Notes under the pieces: generated by a model | Told to the model about the DNA's origin: nothing | The model's input: the letters and a program-made list of their open reading frames with translations, nothing else | Database searches by the model: none | Program-made: the position numbers and the translations under genes | Shown here: piece after piece, positions 43,870 through 52,009 of the stretch | Position numbering within the stretch: the stretch's first letter is position 1 | How the letters are laid out: every line of letters starts with the position of its first letter | Origin: JAVBOW01 sp031549495 | GTDB taxonomy: Bacteria; Bacteroidota; Bacteroidia; Bacteroidales; Rikenellaceae | Direction: 5' to 3' | Length of the DNA stretch: 64,000 nucleotides | Assembly: GCA_031549495.1 (NCBI GenBank) | Contig: JAVBPS010000077.1 | Coordinates: forward strand, 15,412 to 79,411

Positions 43870-44018
43870 TGTAATCTGGGTGTCTGTAACCACTTCAGAG
43901 ATGTTGTGACAGGATGCGACAGAACGGTGTAACCAACCTGTGACCTGTTTGTTGTTTTTGGCATATAAATATCCTCTTTCTTGTCTTGAATATCTTGTAG
44001 ATTTACCAAAATATTAAC

Positions 44019-44026
44019 TACCTTTG
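44019..44026 (+). promoter_or_regulatory. Promoter candidate of a small RNA
   Basis: TACCTTTG is a full -7 match, with CTTG (43994-43997) 21 bp upstream as a near -33 element. No protein gene starts downstream before the terminator at 44177-44216. Confidence 0.5.
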
Positions 44027-44032
44027 CATCAA

Positions 44033-44216
44033 GACTATATGCAGTCCAAAGCATATCGATGAAGAACGCACATGGCTAAATCGTGGTACACGATTTTAGA
44101 CTGAGAGTCAATAAGTTGAAATACAGGCACATTCCAAGACAGTTCGGACCCCAGCGGGATCACAGACAAAAATTACAAACGCTTGACTTTATATAAGTTA
44201 GGCGTTTATTTTTTTG
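44033..44216 (+). ncRNA. Candidate structured small RNA of about 180 nt
   Basis: The stretch after the promoter at 44019 has no coding frame of note but three hairpins: ATATGC/GCATAT (44037-44056), CTAAATCGTG/CACGATTTTAG with a GTA loop (44076-44099) and a 13-bp stem including G-U pairs (44177-44189 with 44195-44207) followed by a run of T. That is the layout of an independent transcript. It is next to a truncated tyrosine recombinase, so it may belong to the former mobile element. No known RNA family was recognised. Confidence 0.4.
44177..44216 (+). terminator. Rho-independent terminator
   Basis: AAACGCTTGACTT pairs with AAGTTAGGCGTTT (two G-U pairs) around TATAT, followed by ATTTTTTTT. It ends the candidate small RNA. 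Confidence 0.7.
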
Positions 44217-44338
44217 CTGGGTACAACATAGGTAAAACATACTGATTTTTGAATATATTCACCTGTAAATCAATCTGATGCATTTACAAATATAGATTTA
44301 TTTTGTAACTTTAGGCATAATTACAGAATAAAACAGGC

Positions 44339-44656
44339 ATGAAACACGGAATTGAGGCAGTTACAGTGCCGCCGGACAGGTTGAAACGACTTACGAGGGA
44401 GGTGTTTGACGCATTGGATGTATCAGAGAGCACACGCAGGGAGTATTCGATACGGATTAGGCATTTTATCACGTTTACAGAGGCACACGGCATTAATCAC
44501 GGCACATTTTTGAGTTATAAACGGTATTTGGCCGGGGTTGATACATTTAGCACGTCAACCAAAATAAGCAGGCTGACATTTTTCGTCCCGAGAATTTGCT
44601 ACTGTAAATTCTTTTTATTTACTTTGTATTTCAAAGTACTTTTAATTTCAACATGA
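44339..44656 (+). pseudogene. Truncated tyrosine recombinase (integrase) with SAM-like domain only
   Basis: The reading frame opens MKHGIEAVTVPPDRLKRLTR and continues with a core-binding domain of phage-type integrases: STRREYSIRIRHFITFTEAH, GTFLSYKRYLAGVDTFSTST. After about residue 76 (near 44566) the similarity stops; the remaining residues (ISRLTFFVPRICYCKFFLF...) read through the promoter region of the next gene and overlap its start. The catalytic domain with Arg-His-Arg-Tyr is absent, so it cannot recombine DNA. It marks the edge of a lost integrative element. Confidence 0.7.
44620..44638 (+). promoter_or_regulatory. Palindromic operator candidate upstream of the membrane protein/winged-helix operon
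   Basis: TACTTTG-TATTT-CAAAGTA is a perfect 7-bp inverted repeat, 14 bp before the ATG at 44653. A dimeric winged-helix regulator is encoded in the same operon, so autoregulation at this site is likely. The half-site overlaps a -7-like TACTTTG. Confidence 0.5.
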
Positions 44657-45267
44657 TGGAAGATAAAACGATTGCTATTCAGGAGATTGCGCAGATTAAA
44701 CGGATGATGGAGCGCAGCAGCCGCTTCGTCAGCCTGAGCGGGTGGAGCGGCATTGCCGCCGGATTGTGCGCTTTGGTCGGGGCTTATTTTGCCTATCCGA
44801 TCGTCCACGGGCGCTACATCGACCGGGACTATTTTTCGCCCGAAGAGAGCCTCACCCTTTTGTGGATCGGAGCCCTGACTTTTGTCGCGGCGCTGGTTTC
44901 CGCTTTCTTCTTTACCTGGCTGCGCACCCGGCACAACGGCACCCCGCTTTGGAGCAACGCTTCCCGGCGGCTGTTGTGGAGCGTCGCCCTGCCTGTGATG
45001 GTAGGGGGCGTTTTCCTGCTGAAACTGATCGAGGTCGGGGCGTTCGGGATCATCGCGCCGGGTTGCCTGATCTTTTACGGGTTGGCCCTCTTCTGCGGCA
45101 GTAAGCTCACCCTGGGCGAGATCCGCTACCTGGGTTACGCCGAGATCCTGCTGGGGTGCATCACCCTCTGGATGCCTGGGCACGGTTACTATTTCTGGAT
45201 CGTCGGCTTCGGCCTGCTGCACATCCTCTACGGCGTATGGATGTGGTTCAAATACGAACGGCGATGA
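44653..45267 (+). CDS. Integral membrane protein of unknown function
   Basis: A 204-residue protein. A polar N-terminus (MMEDKTIAIQEIAQIKRMMERSSRF) precedes about six hydrophobic spans: SGWSGIAAGLCALVGAYFAY, LLWIGALTFVAALVSAFFF, LLWSVALPVMVGGVFLL, FGIIAPGCLIFYGLALF, YAEILLGCITLWMP and FWIVGFGLLHILYGVWM. No catalytic motif is visible. Its TGA overlaps the ATG of the next gene by ATGA, so the two are translationally coupled. Membrane protein plus small winged-helix regulator pairs of this sort are frequent in Bacteroidota; the signal they respond to is unknown. Confidence 0.8.
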   Translation: MMEDKTIAIQEIAQIKRMMERSSRFVSLSGWSGIAAGLCALVGAYFAYPIVHGRYIDRDYFSPEESLTLLWIGALTFVAALVSAFFFTWLRTRHNGTPLWSNASRRLLWSVALPVMVGGVFLLKLIEVGAFGIIAPGCLIFYGLALFCGSKLTLGEIRYLGYAEILLGCITLWMPGHGYYFWIVGFGLLHILYGVWMWFKYERR

Positions 45268-45569
45268 AGATCGACGCACTCAACAAAGCCTTCGATAACC
45301 GCATCCGCCTGGGAATCATCAGCGCGTTGGCAGTGAACAGCGAATTGAATTTCAATGCGCTCAAAGAGGCTTTGCAAGTGACCGACGGCAACCTGGCCTC
45401 CCATCTAAAAGGACTGGAAGAGTATGGCTACATCGCCGTCAACAAAGGTTTCATCGGCCGCAAGCCCAACACCGTTTACACCATCACTCCCGAGGGGTAC
45501 GCCGCCCTCAAAGCTCACTTCGAAGCGTTGGAGGAGATGATCCGAAACACCGAAATGGGGTCGATGTAA
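45264..45569 (+). CDS. Winged-helix transcriptional regulator (HTH_34 type)
   Basis: A 101-residue DNA-binding protein. The ATG at 45264 overlaps the stop of the membrane protein gene; longer frames upstream lie within that gene. It reads FDNRIRLGIISALAVNSELN, then LKEALQVTDGNLASHLKGLEEYGYI (helix-turn-helix with recognition helix) and KPNTVYTITPEGYAALKAHFEALEE (wing and dimerisation helix), typical of the PF13601 family related to MarR/PadR. It probably represses its own operon through the TACTTTG palindrome at 44620-44638. Confidence 0.88.
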   Translation: MKIDALNKAFDNRIRLGIISALAVNSELNFNALKEALQVTDGNLASHLKGLEEYGYIAVNKGFIGRKPNTVYTITPEGYAALKAHFEALEEMIRNTEMGSM

Positions 45570-45655
45570 ACATCCGCTAATCCATCCTATAAAAACATTT
45601 AGCATGGGCTCACGAGGCCTGTGCAGGGGATTCTACACCAAAAATTTTCCGAGCC

Positions 45656-47071
45656 ATGAAAGTAAAAATGATCCTTCCCGCCCTGACCGAAGCCGAAAGC
45701 CCTTTCTGGAGGCCGATCAAATATTCCCTTTTTCCGCCGTTGGGGCTGGCCACGCTGGCGGCCTACCTGTCGCCCGACGACCAGGTCGTCATCCAGGACC
45801 AGCATGTCGAGACGGTCGACCTGGACGACGAGCCCGACCTGGTCGTGATCCAGGTCTATATCACCAACGCCTACCGCGCCTACCGGATGGCCGACCGCTA
45901 CCGGAGCCGGGGAATCCACGTCGCTTTGGGCGGCCTTCACGTGACCGCGTTGCCGGAAGAGGCCGCCGCCCATGCCGACACGATCTTCCTGGGCCCCGGC
46001 GAGGAGAGCTTCCCGCGCTTTTTGCACGATTTCCGGCAGCGGCGGGCAGCTAAAGTCTACCGCTCGGAGTTGCGCACGCTGGAGGGGATGCCCCCGGTGC
46101 GGCGCGATTTGATCAAGCGCAACCTCTATCTGGTGCCCAATTCGATCGTCGTCAGCCGGGGCTGTCCGCACCATTGCAATTTCTGCTACAAAGACGCCTT
46201 CTTCAAGGACGGACGCTCGTTCTACACCCAGGCGGTGGACGACGCGCTGACCGAGATCGACCGCCTGCCGGGCCGTCACCTCTACTTCCTGGACGACCAC
46301 CTGCTGGGCAGCGAGCGCTTCGCCTCGGCCCTTTTCGACGGGATGCGCGGCATGAACCGGGTGTTCCAGGGCGCGGCGACCGTCGAGTCGATCCTGCGGG
46401 GCGATTTGATCGAACGGGCCGCCGAGGCGGGCCTGCGGAGCGTTTTCGTCGGCTTCGAGACCTTTTCCCCGGCCAACCTGCGCCAGAGCAACAAGAAACA
46501 GAACCTGGCGAAGGACTACGCCCTGGCCGTCGAACGGCTCCACTCGCTGGGCATCATGATCAACGGCAGCTTCGTCTTCGGGTTGGACGACGACGACCGT
46601 GACGTGTTCCGCCGCACGGTCGACTGGAGCGTCGCCCACGGCATCACCACCGCCACTTTCCACGTCCTGACCCCCTATCCCGGCACTGCGCTGTTCAGTG
46701 AAATGGAGCGGCAGGGCAGGATCGCCTCCCGCAACTGGGACCTCTACGACACGCGCCATGTGGTCTACCGAACCGCCGGACTGACGGCCGCAGAGTTGGA
46801 AGAGGGCTATAACTGGGCCTACCGGGAATTTTACAAGTGGTCGAACATCATCAGCGCGAGCCGGGTGCACGATTCGCTCAAGCACCAGTTGAAACATTTC
46901 TTCTACACCGGCGGATGGAAGAAATTCGAACCGCTCTGGAACTTCATCATCAAGACCGGAGAGCTGAACCGTATGCTGCCGCTGCTCGAATCGATCCTCT
47001 CCAAAGTGGAACCACGCGCCGAAAGCCCGGCCCCGGCGCGAATAACCAAACCCGGTCCATTGAGTATTTAA
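45656..47071 (+). CDS. B12-binding-type radical SAM protein
   Basis: A 471-residue radical SAM enzyme. An N-terminal Rossmann domain of the cobalamin-binding type (about 1-140, with PPLGLATLAAYL and VALGGLHVTALPEEA; the canonical DxHxxG is only partly kept as DQHVE) precedes the radical SAM barrel, with the 4Fe-4S motif C170-x3-C174-x2-C177 in SRGCPHHCNFCYK. Further family features are YFLDDHLLGSERF, VGFETFSPANLRQSNKKQN and GSFVFGLDDDD. The C-terminal 90 residues are helical. Such proteins perform methylations or rearrangements. No substrate gene is nearby. Its TAA stop lies within the left end of an MITE-like repeat. Confidence 0.85.
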   Translation: MKVKMILPALTEAESPFWRPIKYSLFPPLGLATLAAYLSPDDQVVIQDQHVETVDLDDEPDLVVIQVYITNAYRAYRMADRYRSRGIHVALGGLHVTALPEEAAAHADTIFLGPGEESFPRFLHDFRQRRAAKVYRSELRTLEGMPPVRRDLIKRNLYLVPNSIVVSRGCPHHCNFCYKDAFFKDGRSFYTQAVDDALTEIDRLPGRHLYFLDDHLLGSERFASALFDGMRGMNRVFQGAATVESILRGDLIERAAEAGLRSVFVGFETFSPANLRQSNKKQNLAKDYALAVERLHSLGIMINGSFVFGLDDDDRDVFRRTVDWSVAHGITTATFHVLTPYPGTALFSEMERQGRIASRNWDLYDTRHVVYRTAGLTAAELEEGYNWAYREFYKWSNIISASRVHDSLKHQLKHFFYTGGWKKFEPLWNFIIKTGELNRMLPLLESILSKVEPRAESPAPARITKPGPLSI

Positions 47072-47155
47072 CGTGAGTTCGGCGATGTCTAAAAGAGCGT
47101 TTAAACCGGTAGATCTATACTTATAAGCGCATTAGAATTCGTCGAACTCACGTTA
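47069..47155. mobile_element. MITE-like palindromic element, 87 bp
   Basis: TAACGTGAGTTCGGCGA (47069-47085) and TCGTCGAACTCACGTTA (47139-47155) are 17-bp inverted termini with one mismatch, separated by 53 AT-rich bases with no coding potential. The ends TA...TA fit an insertion at a TA dinucleotide. The first bases form the stop codon of the radical SAM gene. The size and termini suit a miniature element mobilised by a transposase elsewhere in the genome. Confidence 0.55.
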
Positions 47156-47249
47156 TTTAGATCAAGATCAGCGATATCTTAGGGGATAAACAAGACGGTT
47201 CGCGCTACGTTAAACGGAAAAAAGTGCTTCGGCGGGAGAAAATAATAAT

Positions 47250-47257
47250 TATCTTTG
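47250..47257 (+). promoter_or_regulatory. -7 box candidate for the histidine kinase gene
   Basis: TATCTTTG matches TAnnTTTG and implies a leader of about 90 bases before the ATG at 47355. A clear -33 TTTG is not seen. Confidence 0.45.
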
Positions 47258-47354
47258 TATCTCGTTTATATAAAGGAATTAAGGTCGCCGCCGGCGATTT
47301 TACGACCGGTAAATATTGCGCTAAATAGCTTACATAACTGATCGACAATACGAT

Positions 47355-49064
47355 ATGAATCCATCCCGCCCCAAATGCCAGGTATCCGACATGGAGCCGG
47401 AACAGTACCGCACACAGCTCGAACAAATGGTCGAGGAGAAGTCCAAAGACCTGATCGCCAGCCAACAGGAGCTTGAGGCGACCACCCGTCGCCAGGCCCT
47501 GTTCATCAAAGTGCTGCAAATCCTGCAACTGGAAGCGGACATCCCCACGGCCATGAACATGGCCCTCGCTGAGATCGGCCGCTACACCGGCGTCGACCGC
47601 CTGGCGACCTGGGAGAACCACCTGGACGGAGTGACCTACGGCTGTACCTACGAATGGTGCAACGAGGGTATCCAGCCCGCGATAGATTACCTGCGCAGCC
47701 TGACCATCGAGGCGGGGAAACCGTGGTTCGACATGCTGGAAAAGGACAATATCATCTGTACGTCGGACATCTATTCGCTCGATCCCTTCATCACGGGCAT
47801 GCTGGAAAAGCAGGGAGTGAAGGCCATCGCCGTCTTCCCGCTGTCGCAGTTGGGCGTCCATTTCGGCTTCCTGTCGTTCAATTTCTGCTGGGATAAGCAG
47901 TGGGACGAAAAGGACGTGGAACTGATGAGCCAGATCTCGCAGATCGTATCCACCGCCACCAAGCGCTGGCAGGCCGAGACCTCCCTGCAACAATCCCTGC
48001 AAACCATGCAAACGGTGTTGGACAACATCAACGCCAATATTTTCGTCACCGATTACGACTCGCTCAAAATGCTCTTCGGCAACAAGCCTTTCCGCGAGGA
48101 GGCCGGGCAAAAGCCGGAACATACCGAATGTTGGAAAATGCTCAACGCGGGGCTGGACGGCATGTGCGCCCATTGCCCGAAGCCGCACCTGCTGGACGAA
48201 AACCACCATCCCACCGGCGTGCGCGCCTGGGAAGACTACAACCCGCTCACCCAGCGCTGGTATGCCATCCAGAGCACCGCGCTGCGCTGGATCGACGGGA
48301 AGTGGGCGATCATGGAGCTGGCCTCCGACATCACCGACCGCAAGTTGCAGGAGTTGGAACTGATCTACGCCAAGGAGAAGGCCGAAGAGTCGGACCGGCT
48401 CAAATCGGCCTTCCTGGCCAACATGAGCCACGAGATACGCACCCCGCTGAACGCCATCGTGGGCTTTTCGAGCCTGCTGGCCGACACCGACGATGCGGAG
48501 CTCAAAGGCGAATACCAGTCGATCGTGCAGAAGAACAACGACCAATTGCTGCAACTGATCTCCGACATCCTGGACATCAGCAAGATCGAAGCCGGAACGA
48601 TGGAGTTCACCCCCACGAAGGTGGATGTGCGTGAACTTTGCCGCGAGATCGTCAATAACTTCTCGCTCAAACCCCATGATGGGGTAGAACTGCGTTTCGA
48701 TGAGAATCTACCGCAGGTCGTGATCCACGGCGATAAGAGCCGCATGACCCAGGTGCTCTCTAATTTCATGACCAACGCTATGAAGTTCACCACGAAGGGG
48801 TCGATCACCCTTTCGTACGATATCGACTCCGAGGGCCAGCTCCGTTTCCGTGTGACGGACACGGGCAAAGGCATCGCCGCCGAAAAATTGGGCCAGGTCT
48901 TCGACCGTTTCGTGAAACTCGATTCCTTCGCACAGGGTACCGGCCTCGGCCTGCCGATCAGCAAAAGCATGGTCGAGTGGATGGGCGGAAAGATCGGCGT
49001 CGAATCCGAAGAGGGGAAGGGCTCTTCCTTCTGGTTCACGCACCCCTTCACGGCCGAATACTAA
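47355..49064 (+). CDS. Soluble GAF-PAS sensor histidine kinase with C-X11-C-X2-C motif
   Basis: A 569-residue kinase without membrane spans. After a short coiled coil (about 15-45) comes a GAF-like domain (about 50-200), a PAS domain (about 215-325), HisKA with the phosphorylated His359 in NMSHEIRTPLNAIVGFSS and the ATPase domain (NFMTNAMKFTTKG N-box, DTGKGI G1, GTGLGLPIS G2). The PAS domain carries Cys259, Cys271 and Cys274 (ECW...CAHCP), possibly binding metal or sensing redox. No response regulator is adjacent and no receiver domain is fused, so its partner lies elsewhere. A second kinase with the same Cys spacing is at 55002-56579. Confidence 0.9.
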   Translation: MNPSRPKCQVSDMEPEQYRTQLEQMVEEKSKDLIASQQELEATTRRQALFIKVLQILQLEADIPTAMNMALAEIGRYTGVDRLATWENHLDGVTYGCTYEWCNEGIQPAIDYLRSLTIEAGKPWFDMLEKDNIICTSDIYSLDPFITGMLEKQGVKAIAVFPLSQLGVHFGFLSFNFCWDKQWDEKDVELMSQISQIVSTATKRWQAETSLQQSLQTMQTVLDNINANIFVTDYDSLKMLFGNKPFREEAGQKPEHTECWKMLNAGLDGMCAHCPKPHLLDENHHPTGVRAWEDYNPLTQRWYAIQSTALRWIDGKWAIMELASDITDRKLQELELIYAKEKAEESDRLKSAFLANMSHEIRTPLNAIVGFSSLLADTDDAELKGEYQSIVQKNNDQLLQLISDILDISKIEAGTMEFTPTKVDVRELCREIVNNFSLKPHDGVELRFDENLPQVVIHGDKSRMTQVLSNFMTNAMKFTTKGSITLSYDIDSEGQLRFRVTDTGKGIAAEKLGQVFDRFVKLDSFAQGTGLGLPISKSMVEWMGGKIGVESEEGKGSSFWFTHPFTAEY

Positions 49065-49085
49065 CCGGTTTCCGGAGCCGCACTG

Positions 49086-49121
49086 AAATGCCGCCGCTTA
49101 TGATCGTAAGCGGCGGCATTT
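49086..49121 (+). terminator. Strong rho-independent terminator after the histidine kinase
   Basis: AAATGCCGCCGCTTA and TAAGCGGCGGCATTT form a perfect 15-bp stem with a TGATCG loop, followed by TTAATG; 21 bp after the kinase stop. Confidence 0.85.
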
Positions 49122-49226
49122 TTAATGTAATAGCCTCCTGCATTTATTCATTCCATGATTTCGGTTATGGAATGAGAATTGTATCAGACACTTGATCGGT
49201 TATTAAATCGGATAAATTATAAAATT

Positions 49227-50639
49227 ATGATCAAAAAATTATCCTTCCTGTTGCCGCTGGCGGCCATACTGATTTCCTGCGGCGGAGGCGCAAATAAAAA
49301 AGCGGCGCAACAGGCGCAGCAGGATTCGATCACGATCCAAACCGTCAAAGAAGCCTACGCCTATGGTTTTCCCTTGGTCGTCATGGATATCTCGCGCCAG
49401 CAGATGACCGACGGGACGACGGGCGTAAAAGGCGGCGGCGTGAGGGCGGCCGCCAATGCGTTCGGCAATCTTGCGGTCTTCCCCGACGCCTCGTTCACCG
49501 ATGTGGTGCGTCCCAATGTGGACACCTACTACTCTTCGGCCTGGCTCGATCTGAGCAAGGAGCCGGTGGTACTCTCCCTGCCCGATACGAAAGGGCGCTA
49601 TTACATGATGCCGATGCTCGACATGTACACCAACGTCTTCGCCTCGCCGGGAACCCGCACCACGGGCAATGGCAAGGGCGATTTCCTGGTGACCGGCCCC
49701 GGCTGGAAAGGCGAAGTGCCCAAAGGCATGAAGCAGATCGAGGCGCCGACCTCCTCCGTTTGGATCGTCGGCCGTACGCAGGTCAACAGCAAGGCTGACG
49801 GCGATAAAGTGGTCGTGCCGCTGCAAAAACAGTATAAGCTCATCCCGCTGAGCGCCTGGGGTAAACCTTACACGCCTCCGGTCGCCCAACCGAACCCTTC
49901 AGTCCCCAAAGGTTTCCCGAATGCGATCGTGGAGCAGATGTCCGTGGCCGATTACTTCAATTATGTGAACAGGCTGATCGCCCTCTATCCGCCCGCTGCG
50001 GCCGATAGGGATGCGCTCGATAGGTTCGCCGCCATAGGGGTGGGTGAAGGCAAGACGTTCGACCTGTCTATCTTTGACCAGAACGTGCAAACCGCCCTGG
50101 GCAGCCTGCCCAAAGAGATGGCCGTCGAATTGAAGAAAAACATTCTGGCCGAGCAGGAAAACGGATGGGATATGCTGACCAAGGTCATGGGAACATACGG
50201 CACCAACTATGCGCAGCGGGCGCACATCGCCTTCATCGGGCTGGGCGCCAACCTGCTCGAAGATGCGATCTATCCCCTGACGGGCGTGGATGGCCAGGGC
50301 AAACCGCTCAACGGGGCCAACCGATACGTGATCCATTTCGACAAAGGACAGACGCCCCCCGCCAACGCCTTCTGGTCGCTGACCATGTACGATCCCGCGG
50401 GGCACCTGGTGGCTAACCCGTTGAACCGTTACGCCATCGGCGACCGGAGCAACCTGATGACGAACGCCGACGGTTCGGTGGACATCTACCTGCAAAACAC
50501 CTCACCCGGCAAGGATAAGCAGGCCAATTGGCTGCCCGCCCCCACAGGCGATTTCAACCTGGCCCTGCGGGTCTATTACCCCAAGGCGTCGATGATCGAC
50601 GGAAGCTGGAAGATCGCGCCGGTAACGAAGGTCGAATAA
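49227..50639 (+). CDS. DUF1254/DUF1214 domain lipoprotein
   Basis: A 470-residue lipoprotein from the ATG at 49227 (MIKKLSFLLPLAAILISC, Cys18); a frame opening at 49179 lacks a signal. The DUF1254 domain spans about 40-170 (VKEAYAYGFPLVVMDISRQQ, NVDTYYSSAWLDLSKEPVVL, RYYMMPMLDMYTNVFASPG). DUF1214 spans about 345-460 (NRYVIHFDKGQTPPANAFWSL, YDPAGHLVANPLNRYAIGDR, DGSVDIYLQNTSPG, WLPAPTGDFNLALRVYYPK). Such proteins are widespread in bacteria, usually secreted, without a proved activity. It stands alone between two terminators. Confidence 0.88.
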   Translation: MIKKLSFLLPLAAILISCGGGANKKAAQQAQQDSITIQTVKEAYAYGFPLVVMDISRQQMTDGTTGVKGGGVRAAANAFGNLAVFPDASFTDVVRPNVDTYYSSAWLDLSKEPVVLSLPDTKGRYYMMPMLDMYTNVFASPGTRTTGNGKGDFLVTGPGWKGEVPKGMKQIEAPTSSVWIVGRTQVNSKADGDKVVVPLQKQYKLIPLSAWGKPYTPPVAQPNPSVPKGFPNAIVEQMSVADYFNYVNRLIALYPPAAADRDALDRFAAIGVGEGKTFDLSIFDQNVQTALGSLPKEMAVELKKNILAEQENGWDMLTKVMGTYGTNYAQRAHIAFIGLGANLLEDAIYPLTGVDGQGKPLNGANRYVIHFDKGQTPPANAFWSLTMYDPAGHLVANPLNRYAIGDRSNLMTNADGSVDIYLQNTSPGKDKQANWLPAPTGDFNLALRVYYPKASMIDGSWKIAPVTKVE

Positions 50640-50659
50640 CGGCATGACGCTTTATAACG

Positions 50660-50682
50660 AAGCCGCCTCATTGAGGCGGCTT
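50660..50682 (+). terminator. Rho-independent terminator after the DUF1254 gene
   Basis: AAGCCGCCTC and GAGGCGGCTT pair around ATT and are followed by TTTT, 21 bp after the stop. It also faces the end of the AraC gene at 50716. Confidence 0.85.
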
Positions 50683-50715
50683 TTTTGTGCGTTAGGCATG
50701 ATAATCCCCGGACGA

Positions 50716-51852
50716 TCATCGCGAATCGCCTGATTTTCGGTACTGGGTCGGGCTCATCCCCGTTTCGCGTTTGAAGAAGGTGTTGAACGAGGAGATGCTT
50801 TTGAATCCCACCCGCTCGGCGATCTCGGTCATCGGGAGCGCGGCCCCGCCTCCGGCCAGCAGCTTTTTAGCCTCGCCGATGCGGTAGCCGTTCACGAAGC
50901 CGAGAAAATTATCCCCGAAATCCTCCCGGATGATGGCCGAAAGGTAGGTGCGGTTGGTGTTCAACGCCCGCACCACGTTATCCAGGCGCAACTCCGGGTT
51001 GCGGAACTCGTGCCCGCTCTCCATCAGGCGGATCAACTCGCCGCGCAATTTGGCCCGTATCTCCGGGGACATTCCATTGCCGTTCGGCGCGTTTTGTTCC
51101 CTGCGGTTGCGGTCGGTTTCGCCTTTCGTGTAGATATCGCGCTGGTACAACCCCAGGAAGTTGATCGCCAGGTAAAACCCGGCATAGATGAAATTCGACG
51201 CCACGAACACCCAGCCGACCTCGCCCGAGATGAACTGGTCGTACACCGTCCATCCCCCATAGAGCGTGTAGAGCACCATCATGTAGGGGATCCACGAGAG
51301 GCTGATGTCATCCCGGAAGGAGAACTGCGCGGCGATGGTCTCCCTGTGCCGGGCGTACATCGCAAAGGTCTTGGCGATCACGGCCGCCAGCATCCAGACG
51401 AAAGCCAGGAACGCTGTCACGCGCAGCAGGATCAGCGGACAATGGATCTGCGTGAAGATGTCCGCGAAAGTGTAGATCTTCGGCACCTGCGGGCAAAGCA
51501 GCGCCAGCACGTTATACAGCACCGTCGCCGCGGCCAGGCCCGCGCCCAACCACCCGATCAGTTTGCGGTTGCTCGTCCAGGGCTGCATCAGCAGCCGGAA
51601 ATAGAGGTAGATCAGGCCCACCGTGGCGATGCAGACCAGGCTGTAGGAGAACACCAGCCTCTCCGGTTGGAAGTCCGCGTCCAGGTAGAACGCCACCAGT
51701 TGGATCGCCATATAGGCGAACAGCAGCGTCGAGACCAGCGCCAGCACCCCCTTCGGGCGGCTCTTCCCCCGCATGGCCCACATCAGCCCCGAGCAGAAGA
51801 GCGCGGTCACGATGAGAGTCGTCGACGATATGAGGAACCACTGCTGTAACAT
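50716..51852 (-). CDS. Membrane-anchored AraC-family regulator
   Basis: A 378-residue regulator. The N-terminal 235 residues form about seven membrane spans (for example TTLIVTALFCSGLMWAM, GVLALVSTLLFAYMAIQL, VTAFLAFVWMLAAVIA, VFVASNFIYAGFYLAINFL). A basic linker follows, then a C-terminal AraC HTH (LDNVVRALNTNRTYLSAIIREDF, MTEIAERVGFKSISSFNTFFKRE, TGMSPTQYRKS). This arrangement is common in Bacteroidota and puts the DNA-binding domain at the membrane. It is divergent from the FGE-like lipoprotein gene 157 bp away, its likely target. TATCTTTG (51880-51873) is a good -7 box for it. Confidence 0.9.
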   Translation of the reverse strand: MLQQWFLISSTTLIVTALFCSGLMWAMRGKSRPKGVLALVSTLLFAYMAIQLVAFYLDADFQPERLVFSYSLVCIATVGLIYLYFRLLMQPWTSNRKLIGWLGAGLAAATVLYNVLALLCPQVPKIYTFADIFTQIHCPLILLRVTAFLAFVWMLAAVIAKTFAMYARHRETIAAQFSFRDDISLSWIPYMMVLYTLYGGWTVYDQFISGEVGWVFVASNFIYAGFYLAINFLGLYQRDIYTKGETDRNRREQNAPNGNGMSPEIRAKLRGELIRLMESGHEFRNPELRLDNVVRALNTNRTYLSAIIREDFGDNFLGFVNGYRIGEAKKLLAGGGAALPMTEIAERVGFKSISSFNTFFKRETGMSPTQYRKSGDSR

Positions 51853-51872
51853 CGTAAATCGGGAGATTGATT

Positions 51873-51880
51873 CAAAGATA
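51873..51880 (-). promoter_or_regulatory. -7 box candidate for the membrane AraC gene
   Basis: TATCTTTG on the minus strand fits TAnnTTTG, 21 bases before the ATG at 51852. The -33 place is not conserved. Confidence 0.45.
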
Positions 51881-52009
51881 CAAAAAATTGCGGAATCCGA
51901 TAGAAGTTTTGCAGAATCGAAAAGAGTGCCCCGGGACGATTCCCGACCTTTGTTTGTAACGCGGGAAACCTCATTATGATCTATATGAACCCCTTAAATA
52001 CCCCGACTT

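Noticed and set aside
44130..44166. A tRNA 3' end near the candidate small RNA (GTTCGGACC... GGGATCAC)
   Set aside because: The bases around the TTCG do not form a T-stem, so it is not treated as a tRNA or attachment site.
45599..46897. Minus-strand frame of 432 codons opposite the radical SAM gene
   Set aside because: No motif, composition of an antisense shadow, and the plus strand carries the 4Fe-4S motif.
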